A stretch of DNA of 64,000 nucleotides from CAYLPU01 sp964385635. Its GTDB lineage: Bacteria > Chloroflexota > Anaerolineae > B4-G1. Made by a program: the position numbers and the translations under genes. Below, piece by piece: positions 25,383 to 33,308 of the stretch. Numbering within the stretch: position 1 is the first letter of the stretch; the number at the start of each line of letters is the position of its first letter. The notes beneath the pieces are model-generated. The model had not been told where the DNA came from. It did no database searches and worked only from the letters and a program-made list of their open reading frames with translations. The DNA lies in the NCBI GenBank assembly GCA_964385635.1, contig CAYLPU010000015.1, positions 1 through 64,000 on the forward strand, in the 5' to 3' direction.

Positions 25383-26911
25383 TTTCCTTTCAGCATGAAG
25401 TCGAAGACCAGCGCATTGGTCATCAGTTCAATGGCAGCGCGGTCGTCGGTGAAGATGACTTTCCCTGGTCGCGTGTCACGCAGGTTTGTCGCCGCCTGCA
25501 ATGCTGTGGGGTATAGGAATGTGTCCCCCTCCAGGCCGGGCAGGTTGTCCATCAGGTTACCGGTCTCGCTGGGTTGGACTGTGGCTACGACGACGGCGTT
25601 GAAACTGTTCGGCACGTCAATCACGTGGGCTGATGGGAAAACCTGGAGCATCGTCGCCATCATGGCTTCCACCAGCCGGTAGTCCTCAGGGGTGTGCCCT
25701 ACGTTGACAACGACGACGCCATCAGCGGTCAGATGCTCCCGTACCTGGCGGAAGAACTCCACCGTCGCCAGGTGGGGGGGAATGTAGGGCAACCGGTAGG
25801 CGTCCACGCCGACGACCGTGTAGCGCCGGTCGGAGTGAGCCAGGTAGTAGCGTCCATCGGCGACGATGACGTTGAGGTTGGGTTGATCCATCGCGAAGTA
25901 CTCCTGCCCCACGCGCACGATCTTGGGGTCGATTTCCACTCCGTCAATGGGGAGCGGCCCGTAGACGGTGGTATACTGCCGGGCGATGGTGCCGGCAGCC
26001 AGCCCTATGAGTGCCACACTCTCTACCTGATCCGGGGTGTAGGGTGGGGGATTGAAGTAAGGGGCGACGAGAAAGTAGTCCCACGGTCCGGCGGTACGCA
26101 ATTGATTGGGGCAATAGACGGAATGAATGCCTTGCCCCTCGTTCAGCAGCAGGTGGCGGCAGCCTTCCTTCTCTACCACCTGGATGTAGTTATAAGCCGA
26201 CTCGGTCTCGTAGATGGCGTCCTCTGAGGCCTTGATCGGCTGCCCGCGCCAGAGAAGGGTCAGCAGGATGACGATGGTTGGCATCCAAAGATACAGGATC
26301 AGGCGGCGCGGGCTGCTGTGAGCAAGCCCGATGAGCGCGATGACCAGCAGAAACAGCGACAGCAGGACGAATGTGTAACGCGTGCCGATGGTGGGTATCA
26401 GTACCAGGTCGGGCAGGAACGCGCCGATGAAACTGCCGGCGGTTGATATGGCGTAGATGCGACCGGCCGTTTGGCCGGCGCTTTCTACATCTTCCATTGC
26501 CAGCCGGATGATGAAGGGCGAGATGCAGCCGAGCAGTGTGATGGGGGCGCTGAAGAGGATCAGCACGGAGAGGAAAGAACCGCCGAGCATGGCGACGTTG
26601 AAGTCGGCAAAACCTGGCGACGCCAGCGAGAGCACCGGGTGGGCGGCGAAGGGCACGACGCCGATGAGGAAGGCTGCCCAGGCTACGATCTGGTAGAGCG
26701 TGGTGGGGTAGGGGGAGCGGTCGGCCCAGTGCCCACCGAGGAAGTAGCCAGCCGTCAGATAGAGCAGAATCAGCCCGATAATGGTGGCCCACACCAGATT
26801 GGCGGTGCCGAAGTGGTTGCGGAGCAGGCTGGATGCGGCGAACTCGACTGCCAGCGAGACCAACCCACCAGCGAACGCGGTGATGTGGAGGCGAATGTGT
26901 TGCCTGTGCAT
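25379..26911 (-). CDS. Membrane-fused spermidine synthase-like methyltransferase-fold protein
   Basis: A 510-residue protein. Residues 1-225 hold seven membrane helices of the MFS-like type that precede the catalytic part in fused spermidine synthase proteins (for example LVSLAVEFAASSLL, GTANLVWATIIGLILLYLTA). Residues about 235-500 are an aminopropyltransferase-type Rossmann domain: YNYIQVVEK, LLLNEGQGIHSVY, VALIGLAAGTIARQY (the usual G.G.G is degraded), IDGVEIDPKIV and VVGVDAYRLPYIP. Polyamine synthesis is the family expectation, but the altered GxG loop leaves the substrate open. A TATAAT at 26925-26920 lies only about 9 bp before the ATG, so the transcript may be leaderless. Confidence 0.85.
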   Translation of the reverse strand: MHRQHIRLHITAFAGGLVSLAVEFAASSLLRNHFGTANLVWATIIGLILLYLTAGYFLGGHWADRSPYPTTLYQIVAWAAFLIGVVPFAAHPVLSLASPGFADFNVAMLGGSFLSVLILFSAPITLLGCISPFIIRLAMEDVESAGQTAGRIYAISTAGSFIGAFLPDLVLIPTIGTRYTFVLLSLFLLVIALIGLAHSSPRRLILYLWMPTIVILLTLLWRGQPIKASEDAIYETESAYNYIQVVEKEGCRHLLLNEGQGIHSVYCPNQLRTAGPWDYFLVAPYFNPPPYTPDQVESVALIGLAAGTIARQYTTVYGPLPIDGVEIDPKIVRVGQEYFAMDQPNLNVIVADGRYYLAHSDRRYTVVGVDAYRLPYIPPHLATVEFFRQVREHLTADGVVVVNVGHTPEDYRLVEAMMATMLQVFPSAHVIDVPNSFNAVVVATVQPSETGNLMDNLPGLEGDTFLYPTALQAATNLRDTRPGKVIFTDDRAAIELMTNALVFDFMLKGK

Positions 26912-26919
26912 ACGGACTG

Positions 26920-26947
26920 ATTATACTGCATTTGAGCGTCCAGGCAA
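26920..26947 (-). promoter_or_regulatory. Promoter placed for a leaderless transcript
   Basis: On the minus strand TTGCCT (26947-26942), 16-bp spacer, TATAAT (26925-26920). Transcription should start at about 26913-26911 and the ATG is at 26911; no ribosome-binding site fits between. Confidence 0.5.
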
Positions 26948-26951
26948 CTTG

Positions 26952-27022
26952 AACCACGAAAGTCGCGAAAGCACGCGAAGGCCGCGAACTCTTGCCTCAA
27001 TCTCAATCTCAACCTCAATGCG
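26952..27022 (+). repeat. Degenerate short repeats in intergenic gap
   Basis: Repeated CGAAAG/GCGAA words (26952-26990) followed by CTCAAT repeated four to five times (26996-27020). No coding or RNA signal is seen. A possible TTGACG (27027) and TATACC (27048) with a short 15-bp spacer lie just after and may serve the next gene. Confidence 0.5.
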
Positions 27023-27079
27023 TTACTTGACGTCTGTTCCCTGTTGGTATACCATGCTTGGTGAGGAGGGAGGTGTCTG

Positions 27080-28243
27080 ATGCGCATAGGCCAACTGACA
27101 GAAGTCTACAAGCCGGTCGTCAACGGGGTGACCAACTTTATCTCTCTTCATAAGCGTACCCTCGAATCGTGGGGGCACAAGGTTTTCGTCTTTACGCTGG
27201 GACACGAGGATTACGAGGACGATGAACTGTACGTCATTCGCTCTCCGGCTATCCCGCTTTCTGATACGGGATACTACCTCAGTTTCCTGTTCTCCCGTCG
27301 CGCCCGTAAAAAGATCAAGACGATGGATGTGCTGCATGTGCATCACCCGTTTATCAGTGGGCGACAGGTAGTCAGCCTGGGCAAGCGGTACAATATCCCC
27401 GTCGTCTACACCAATCACACGCGCTACCATGTGCAGGCTCGTTACTATATTCCCCTCATTCCGGAGGGGCTCTCGCGGGCTTTTCTGGAGGCGTATTTGC
27501 CCGACTTCACCGACAAGTGTGATCTGGTCATCGCCCCTTCGCGGGGGATAGAGCGGGTGTTGCGAGAACTGGGCGTGACCTGTCACGTCGAGGTTGTTCC
27601 CAACGGCGTGGACGTGGCGCAGTTTCAGCATCCCCCTGCGCCACTCTCGAAACGTGACTTGGGGCTCTCCGACCAGGCGTTGGTGTCCATCACAGTGGGG
27701 CGGCTGGGGCCGGAGAAGAACTTGTCTTTCCTGTTGCATGCCTTCACACGCATCGCCGGAGAGGTACCGGACTTGCATCTCGTCATCGTCGGCGGTGGCC
27801 CACAGGAAGAGAGCCTCAGAGAAATGGTGCACTTGTTGGGGTTGGCCTCACAGGTCCACCTGGTCGGCGAGATGCCCTACGAGGAAATTCCCAACTGGCT
27901 GGCGATGGGTGATTTCTTTGCCCTCTCGTCGGTGAGCGAGTCGCACCCTCTGGTTGTGCTGGAGGCGCTGGCCGCCGGCCTGCCGGTGTTGGGCATACCG
28001 TGTCCCGGGGTCGAAGACACTATCGTGGATGGTCTCAATGGACTCTTTAGTTCTGGAGACACGGGTGTCTTTGCGACGCAGATGCGCCGCCTGGCGACGG
28101 AGCCAGATTTGCGGAGCCGGCTGTCCGCCGGAGCGCGGGAGACGTGTGTCCAATATGACGTCCGCCGCACCTCGGCCGCACTGCTGGCTCAATACGAACG
28201 GCTCGTGGAAGAGCGGGGGCGCGGGGAACGGCAAGATGAGTGA
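27080..28243 (+). CDS. GT4 glycosyltransferase, glycolipid-type
   Basis: A 387-residue GT-B glycosyltransferase. It opens MRIGQLTEVYKPVVNGV, the pattern of GT4 enzymes that add glucose or mannose to diacylglycerol or phosphatidylinositol. Further motifs are HVHHPFISG, VVYTNHTRYH, VEVVPNGVD, ITVGRLGPEKNLSFLLHAF (donor phosphate binding) and SVSESHPLVVLEALAAGLPV (family E-x7-E). A glycolipid role is inferred. GAGGAGG precedes the ATG. The stop lies 8 bp inside the next gene, starting a three-gene run with the YraN-like protein and miaA. Confidence 0.9.
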   Translation: MRIGQLTEVYKPVVNGVTNFISLHKRTLESWGHKVFVFTLGHEDYEDDELYVIRSPAIPLSDTGYYLSFLFSRRARKKIKTMDVLHVHHPFISGRQVVSLGKRYNIPVVYTNHTRYHVQARYYIPLIPEGLSRAFLEAYLPDFTDKCDLVIAPSRGIERVLRELGVTCHVEVVPNGVDVAQFQHPPAPLSKRDLGLSDQALVSITVGRLGPEKNLSFLLHAFTRIAGEVPDLHLVIVGGGPQEESLREMVHLLGLASQVHLVGEMPYEEIPNWLAMGDFFALSSVSESHPLVVLEALAAGLPVLGIPCPGVEDTIVDGLNGLFSSGDTGVFATQMRRLATEPDLRSRLSAGARETCVQYDVRRTSAALLAQYERLVEERGRGERQDE

Positions 28244-28598
28244 TGCCCGGGTGCGGCTGGGGCGGCGGGGGGAGGAACTGGCCGTCGCGGAATTGACCCG
28301 CTGCGGCTACGAGATCGTGGCGCGCAACTGGCGCTGCCAGGTAGGCGAAGTGGACGCCGTGGCTCGCCAGGACGACGTGTGGACCTTCTTCGAAGTGCGC
28401 ACGCGGCGTGGGCGGGAGTGCGGCACGCCGGAGGAATCGTTGACACCAGCCAAGCAGCAGCGCATGATCCACGTGGCGCTCACCTACCTGGCTGAACACG
28501 ACCTGAACGACGTGGACTGGCGAGTGGGCCTGGTGGCGGTGGAGATGGACCGCTCCGGCTGGCTGCTGCGGATCGAGGTGTATGAGAGCCTTGAATGA
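28236..28598 (+). CDS. UPF0102 (YraN) family nuclease-fold protein
   Basis: A 120-residue protein of the YraN/UPF0102 family. Family features: LGRRGEELAVAELTRCGYEI at the start, then RCQVGEVDAVARQDDVWTFF and EVRTRRG, which carry the acidic and E.(K/R) residues of a degenerate PD-(D/E)xK fold, and TPAKQQRMIHVALTYL. The second catalytic Lys of the usual VEVK motif is Arg here (EVRTR). The role is unclear; DNA processing has been proposed for the family. The ATG is 8 bp before the end of the glycosyltransferase gene and the stop is 17 bp inside miaA. Confidence 0.88.
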   Translation: MSDARVRLGRRGEELAVAELTRCGYEIVARNWRCQVGEVDAVARQDDVWTFFEVRTRRGRECGTPEESLTPAKQQRMIHVALTYLAEHDLNDVDWRVGLVAVEMDRSGWLLRIEVYESLE

Positions 28599-29610
28599 GA
28601 GGCAAGGAAGCGGGGAAGTCAGGGGGCAGGGGAGCGGAGGAGCGGGGGAGCAACCTGCAATCCGCAATTCGCAATCCGCGATCCACAGTCCACTGGTGGT
28701 GATTGTGGGGCCGACGGCGGTGGGCAAGACGGCGCTTTCACTCCATCTGGTCGGCCTGCTGAATGGCGAGGTCATCTCTGCCGACTCGCGCCTGTTTTAC
28801 CGGGGAATGGACATCGGCACGGCCAAGCCTACTCGCGAGGAGCGCGCTCGCGTTCCCCATCATCTGATTGACATCGCCGAGCCGGATGAGACGGTAGGAC
28901 TGGCTGAGTTTCAGGAATGGGCCTATTCCGCTATTGAGGACATCCATGCTCGTGGAAGGTTGCCGTTGCTGGTAGGGGGCGCGGGGCAGTATGTGCGGGC
29001 TGTGGTGGAGGGATGGCGTGTCCCTCGCGTGCCGCCTGACCCCGCTCTGCGGGCCGAACTGGAGGCCCAGGCCGAGCGAGAAGGGGCCACCGCGCTGCAC
29101 GCTCGCCTGGCCCTGTTGGACCCCGCTGCTGCGCAACGCATTGACCCCCGCAACGTCCGCCGGGTCATCCGCGCACTGGAGGTCTGCCTGATCACAGGGC
29201 GGCCTATCTCTGAGCAGCAGCGTAAGCAGTTGCCTCCCTACTCCATTCTCCAGATTGGCCTGACGATGGGGCGAGCGACCCTCTATGCCCGCGCCGACCA
29301 GCGAGTGGAGGCGATGATGGCTGCCGGTCTGGAGGACGAGGTACGTCGGCTGGTGAGGGCGGGACATGGTTGGGACCTCCCGGCGATGTCGGGGCTGGGG
29401 TATGGGCAGTTCAGAGCGTACTTCGAGGGACGGGCTACGTTGGAGGAGGCCGTGGCGGAGATAAAGCGGGCGACGCGTCGTTTTATTCGCCATCAGTATA
29501 ACTGGTTTCGCCCCGATGACCCTGCTATTCGGTGGTTCGATGTCACCGAGACGACAGCGGGGGAGATTGAGGTTGTGGTGGAGATGTGGCTGGCGGGAGA
29601 TCGGAGTTGA
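28582..29610 (+). CDS. miaA: tRNA dimethylallyltransferase
   Basis: MiaA transfers the dimethylallyl group to A37 of tRNAs that read codons starting with U. Motifs: P-loop GPTAVGKT (43-50), ISADSRLFYRGMDIGTAKP, HHLIDI, LLVGGAGQYV, DPRNVRRVIRALEV and the C-terminal GYGQFRAYFEG with ATRRFIRHQYNWFR. From ATG 28582 the protein is 342 residues, with a 36-residue N-terminal extension not seen in the family. That extension is encoded by low-complexity DNA (28605-28690) containing repeated CAATCCGCAATTCGC-like words, so the true start may be GTG 28696 or nearby. The start overlaps the YraN gene, supporting one transcript. Confidence 0.93.
   Translation: MRALNERQGSGEVRGQGSGGAGEQPAIRNSQSAIHSPLVVIVGPTAVGKTALSLHLVGLLNGEVISADSRLFYRGMDIGTAKPTREERARVPHHLIDIAEPDETVGLAEFQEWAYSAIEDIHARGRLPLLVGGAGQYVRAVVEGWRVPRVPPDPALRAELEAQAEREGATALHARLALLDPAAAQRIDPRNVRRVIRALEVCLITGRPISEQQRKQLPPYSILQIGLTMGRATLYARADQRVEAMMAAGLEDEVRRLVRAGHGWDLPAMSGLGYGQFRAYFEGRATLEEAVAEIKRATRRFIRHQYNWFRPDDPAIRWFDVTETTAGEIEVVVEMWLAGDRS
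28651..28686 (+). repeat. Short tandem words within the miaA 5' end
   Basis: GCAATCCGCAATTCGCAATC-type repetition. The reading frame stays open through it, so it adds residues before the MiaA P-loop or separates two overlapping genes without being translated. Confidence 0.5.
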
Positions 29611-29620
29611 TGGGGCTCGT

Positions 29621-29649
29621 TTGCCTCAATGGTAGCCTGGTGGTAGAAT
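29621..29649 (+). promoter_or_regulatory. Sigma70-type promoter of the GNAT gene
   Basis: TTGCCT (29621-29626), 17-bp spacer, TAGAAT (29644-29649), 63 bp before the preferred start at 29713. Confidence 0.45.
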
Positions 29650-29712
29650 GACCGTCAGCGGTTAGCGACGAACCAGCGGTGAAATGACCCCTCGCTGCTT
29701 AGGAGGATGCCG

Positions 29713-30243
29713 ATGCAAGTGCGCCCGGCGTGGCCGAGAGATCTGGAAGCGTGTGGTGCGCTGGATCATTCCTACACCACCGATCGCGTCTGGCAGATGG
29801 AGACGCGGGAGAAAGACGATGCGCTGACGATCACCTTCCGGGTGGTGCGTCTGCCCCGTGAGATCCGGGTCGACTACCTGCGCCAGGGTGAGGATCTGCG
29901 GGCGGGGTGGCAGCGGCGCGATGGTTTTCTGGTAGCAGCGGAAGGGGGGCACGTTTATGGTTACGTGGCGTTGTCCGCCCGGGTTGAGTACGGCATTGCC
30001 TGGGTGGATGACCTGATTGTGGACCGGCCCTGGCGGCGGCGCGGCATAGGTACGGCGCTGTTGCGGGCCGCTGCTCAATGGGGGTGCGATCACGACCTGG
30101 TGCGGCTGGTGGTCGGAATGCAGACCAAGAACTACTCGGCTATCCGATTCTGTCGGTCGCGAGGTTTGGCTTTTTGCGGCTACAACGACCATTATTGGCC
30201 AACGCAGGACATTGTGTTGTTCTTTGGAGAATCATTGCGCTAG
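29713..30243 (+). CDS. GNAT family N-acetyltransferase
   Basis: A 176-residue acetyltransferase. The acetyl-CoA binding region is clear: AWVDDLIVDRPWRRRGIGTA (motif A, R/Q-x-x-G-x-G/A) and NYSAIRFCRSRGLAFCGYND (motif B). The substrate is unknown. ATG 29713 is preferred because AGGAGG at 29701-29706 is 6 bp upstream; the ATG at 29707 directly abuts that site. It starts a run with the membrane sensor gene 21 bp downstream, so the two may be linked. Confidence 0.88.
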   Translation: MQVRPAWPRDLEACGALDHSYTTDRVWQMETREKDDALTITFRVVRLPREIRVDYLRQGEDLRAGWQRRDGFLVAAEGGHVYGYVALSARVEYGIAWVDDLIVDRPWRRRGIGTALLRAAAQWGCDHDLVRLVVGMQTKNYSAIRFCRSRGLAFCGYNDHYWPTQDIVLFFGESLR

Positions 30244-30264
30244 CGTGGAGTTATAGCCAGGCTG

Positions 30265-32214
30265 ATGGGGTTCCTATCTGGGCTCGAATTACAAGAATCT
30301 CTTGAACTGATCAACGTTGTGCTTGCCTCGGGTATCGTGATTGTCTCTGGTGCCCTATTGCTTTATCTCACTATCTACAATCTTCGTAACAGTGTGGCCC
30401 GTTCGTTTGCCGCCCTGCTGGCGTGTGTGCTGATCACCTATTTCGTGGACCTGGCGCTATTCGGCGTTGAGAGCCTGGATACGGCGATCACCTGGCTGCG
30501 GTTCCAATGGGTGGGCATTGCGTTCACCCCGGCTGCCTACCTGAGTTTCTCCAATGCTCTGCTGATCACTACCGGCGCTCGAAGCAGGCTGCGAGACGTT
30601 GCCGTCCACGTCAGTTACCTGCTTAGCGGTTCTCTGTTGCTGGGTGTGGTCTTCACCGGCCTCATTACACGTGGAGGTATGCTGGCGCCTCGTGCTCCCC
30701 ACTTGCTACCGGGGCCATTCTTCCCATTCTTCGTCCTTTATTTCTTCGCCGCTGTAGGTTGGGGGGCAGTCAACGTTCTGTGGGCGCGCCGTCGTTGTCT
30801 CACCTCGACGTCGCGGCGTCGAATGGCCTACCTGGCGGCCACCTTCGCAGCGCCGGCGGCCGGGGTCTTTCCCTATCTACTCCTCACTGGCTGGCCGGCC
30901 TCCGTGCCTGGCGTGGCTCTATGGCTGCTGTTGGTGTTGGGCAACGTGGGCGTGGGGCTGATGCTGGTGCTTCTGGCCTACAGTGTGGCTTTCTTTGGCG
31001 CTCTCACTCCCGACCGAGTAGTGAAGCATCGGTTGATACGTTTCTTGCTACGCGGGCCCTTCGTCGCCACGCTGGTGGTCGTGGTCATCATTGTCGCGTC
31101 GCAGGCGGAAGGGTGGCTTGGCCTTCCGAACCGCCGCCTGATGCTCTTTGGTGTCGTTGGTGTCATCTTGTTGTTGCAGCTTGGTATCGAACTGTCCAAG
31201 CCACTGATTGACCGGGCGCTCTACCGCCAGGATCAGCCGGAGATTGAGTGGATCCAGCAGTTGAGCAACCGGCTGCTGACGACGACGGACCTACGCCAGT
31301 TTCTGGAGAATGTGCTCACAGCGCTGTGTGACCTGTTGCGGGTGAAGACGGCCTTCGTGGTTGTCATAGACGGTGGTGTGCCCCACCTGGAGGTCGTGTG
31401 TGGGCCGTTGGAGCCAGGTGCTACGGATAACATGCCGCCGGAGGCGTGGCAACTATCTGACGAGGCTGAACTGTCGAGGGAGCGACACATTCAACGACAC
31501 GGGGGCTTGTTTGTGTGGAATGGCTACTGGTTGGCCCCTCTGCGCACCGAAGGTCAGGACGTCGTCATTGGTGTGGTGGGCATAGCCGCGCGTGCGCCCG
31601 AGCCGGACCTGAGCTCGGAGGAACTGGCAGGGGTAGAGACGTTGCTCGCGCAGGCAGCAGCGGCGCTGGAAGACCGTCAACTTCAACAGGGTATCTTCAG
31701 CGCGCTGGAACGGATTATCCCAGAGATTGAGGATATTCAGCGTCGCCGTGGGGTGTTGCACTACGTTGGGGAACAGGCGTTCTCTGGGTTCGGTTTGGTA
31801 GAGGCCATCGAGTTCCGGCAGTGGGTCAGGGGTGCACTCAGGCATTACTGGGGCGGTCCCAAATTGACCACGAGCCCGCTCCTGTCTTTGCGCGTGGTCG
31901 AACGTGCGGCCCGGGAGCACGATGGCAGTGCAATGAAGGGACTGCGGACTGTGCTCAAGGAGGCCGTTGAGCACTTGCGCCCCGATGGGCAGCGTCAGAT
32001 GACAGCGCCGGAGTGGGTTCTGTATAACATCCTCGAACTTAAGTTTCTCCAGGGGCGCAAGGTGCGCGAGATCGCACGGCGGTTGGCGATGAGTGAATCG
32101 GACCTGTATCGCAAGCAGCGCATCGCGATTGAAGCAGTGGCCCAGATGTTGGCAGAGATGGAACGGGAGGAGTTGAGCAATCAGAAGGCCCATTCTGAAT
32201 CGGTTGATGTTTGA
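30265..32214 (+). CDS. Membrane sensor: 7TM - GAF - helix-turn-helix, no kinase domain
   Basis: A 649-residue protein. Residues about 15-240 hold seven membrane helices like the 7TM region of some histidine kinases (LINVVLASGIVIVSGALLLY, YFVDLALFGVESLDTAITWL); two more helices lie at about 262-310. A GAF-like domain covers about 325-475 (LLTTTDLRQFLENVLTALCD, LRVKTAFVVVIDG). The C-terminus (about 585-640) has LNYIL-like helices and KVREIARRLAMSESDLYRKQ, a sigma-region-4/LuxR-like HTH. There is no His-phosphoacceptor or ATPase domain, so it looks like a one-component membrane transcription regulator. The signal and targets are unknown. The ribosome-binding site is weak. Confidence 0.78.
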   Translation: MGFLSGLELQESLELINVVLASGIVIVSGALLLYLTIYNLRNSVARSFAALLACVLITYFVDLALFGVESLDTAITWLRFQWVGIAFTPAAYLSFSNALLITTGARSRLRDVAVHVSYLLSGSLLLGVVFTGLITRGGMLAPRAPHLLPGPFFPFFVLYFFAAVGWGAVNVLWARRRCLTSTSRRRMAYLAATFAAPAAGVFPYLLLTGWPASVPGVALWLLLVLGNVGVGLMLVLLAYSVAFFGALTPDRVVKHRLIRFLLRGPFVATLVVVVIIVASQAEGWLGLPNRRLMLFGVVGVILLLQLGIELSKPLIDRALYRQDQPEIEWIQQLSNRLLTTTDLRQFLENVLTALCDLLRVKTAFVVVIDGGVPHLEVVCGPLEPGATDNMPPEAWQLSDEAELSRERHIQRHGGLFVWNGYWLAPLRTEGQDVVIGVVGIAARAPEPDLSSEELAGVETLLAQAAAALEDRQLQQGIFSALERIIPEIEDIQRRRGVLHYVGEQAFSGFGLVEAIEFRQWVRGALRHYWGGPKLTTSPLLSLRVVERAAREHDGSAMKGLRTVLKEAVEHLRPDGQRQMTAPEWVLYNILELKFLQGRKVREIARRLAMSESDLYRKQRIAIEAVAQMLAEMEREELSNQKAHSESVDV

Positions 32215-32239
32215 CAAGGTGTTGGCACCGCCGTATAAT
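32211..32239 (+). promoter_or_regulatory. Consensus sigma70 promoter of S1 gene
   Basis: TTGACA (32211-32216), 17-bp spacer, TATAAT (32234-32239): both boxes are perfect. It overlaps the stop codon of the sensor gene and lies 41 bp before the ATG at 32281. It is the best promoter in the window. Confidence 0.85.
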
Positions 32240-32280
32240 TAGTATACGTGTGGTGCGCGAGAATGGGAGGCGGAAGAACG

Positions 32281-33294
32281 ATGGGGCAGACAGGGGAATG
32301 GATTCCTGGGGATACGCCGCCGGATGAGGGATACTGGAGAGCACTGTTGCGCGATGGGGAGAACGGGAGTGCGGCTCCTGGCGCTGCTCAGGTGGACCCG
32401 TGGTGTAACGAACCCCTCGGTGCTGCTGGGAGGGCGGCACCGGTGGAGGTGGTGGTCGTCGAGGACCTGTGGAGAGATGCTCGCGAGGCGATGGAGAAGG
32501 GAGAGATGCTTGAGTTGCCGGTGATAGGGTGCAATCGCGGAGGAGTGTTGGTCGGGTGGAATGGCCTGCGTGGTTTTGTCCCTGCCTCTCACCTGGTAGA
32601 TCTCTCACCCTCTCTGGTTGGTGGTGCGCGGTATGACCGGTTGCGGCGTCTCGTTGGGACACGGTTGCGCCTCAAGATCATCGAGCTGGACTCGGAACAG
32701 CGCCGGTTTGTTCTTTCCGAGCGGGCTACCTGCCTCGACGAGAGCCATCGCCGGGAATTGCTGAACAAACTCTGCCCGGGTGATATATGTCAGGGCCGCG
32801 TGACCAACCTCTGTTCCTTTGGGGTGTTCGTCGATCTGGGCGGACTGGAGGGATTGGTGCATATCTCGGAACTTTCGTGGGGGCGGGTGGACCGTCCGGG
32901 TGACGTACTTGAGCTAGGCCAGTCTGTGGAGGTGTATGTCCTCGATGTAGACCGTGGACGTGGACGTGTGGGTCTGAGCATCAGGCGTTTGCAGCTCGAT
33001 CCCTGGCAGTTGGCCGAGGAGCGTTACCAGGTTGATCAGGTTATTGAGGGTGTCGTCACGCACGTGGTTGATTTCGGGGTGTTTGTGCGGGTGGAAGAGG
33101 GGCTGGAGGGGTTGATTCACGTCTCGGAACTGGCGGAGGGGAATTTTCTACACCCCCGCAATGTGGTACAGGAAGGCGACGTTGTGACCGCTCGCATCCT
33201 CAGCCTTGATAGCCAGCAGCGGCGGATGGGGTTGAGTCTTCGGCGGGCCAAGGAGTCTGTTTCCTCGGACACTTGGGTTGCTGGTGAGAACTGA
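32281..33294 (+). CDS. S1-domain RNA-binding protein (ribosomal S1-like)
   Basis: A 337-residue protein with three S1 (OB-fold) domains at about residues 75-150, 165-235 and 250-320. Typical strings are GLRGFVPASHLVD, GDICQGRVTNLCSFGVFVDL, GLEGLVHISELSW, VIEGVVTHVVDFGVFVRVEE and GLEGLIHVSELAEG. It probably binds mRNA at the ribosome like S1, which in this phylum has fewer domains than the six of E. coli. Residues 1-60 are acidic and without similarity. ATG 32281 is chosen because GGAGG lies 11-12 bp upstream; a GTG at 32248 is less likely. Its stop lies within a hairpin-repeat half-site at 33291. Confidence 0.9.
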   Translation: MGQTGEWIPGDTPPDEGYWRALLRDGENGSAAPGAAQVDPWCNEPLGAAGRAAPVEVVVVEDLWRDAREAMEKGEMLELPVIGCNRGGVLVGWNGLRGFVPASHLVDLSPSLVGGARYDRLRRLVGTRLRLKIIELDSEQRRFVLSERATCLDESHRRELLNKLCPGDICQGRVTNLCSFGVFVDLGGLEGLVHISELSWGRVDRPGDVLELGQSVEVYVLDVDRGRGRVGLSIRRLQLDPWQLAEERYQVDQVIEGVVTHVVDFGVFVRVEEGLEGLIHVSELAEGNFLHPRNVVQEGDVVTARILSLDSQQRRMGLSLRRAKESVSSDTWVAGEN

Positions 33295-33307
33295 AGTCGT
33301 TACTACT
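33291..33307 (+). repeat. Half-site of a dispersed inverted repeat at the S1/ftsK junction
   Basis: CTGAAGTCGTTACTACT. The first 16 bases are identical to the right arm of the 56-bp inverted repeat at 51011-51066. Here the arm contains the S1 gene stop (TGA) and fills most of the space before ftsK. Confidence 0.7.
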
Positions 33308-33308
33308 G

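Noticed and set aside
29615..29700. tRNA-like stretch with CCTGGTGGTAGAATG
   Set aside because: No cloverleaf, no TTCGA-type T-loop; the region is better explained as a promoter.
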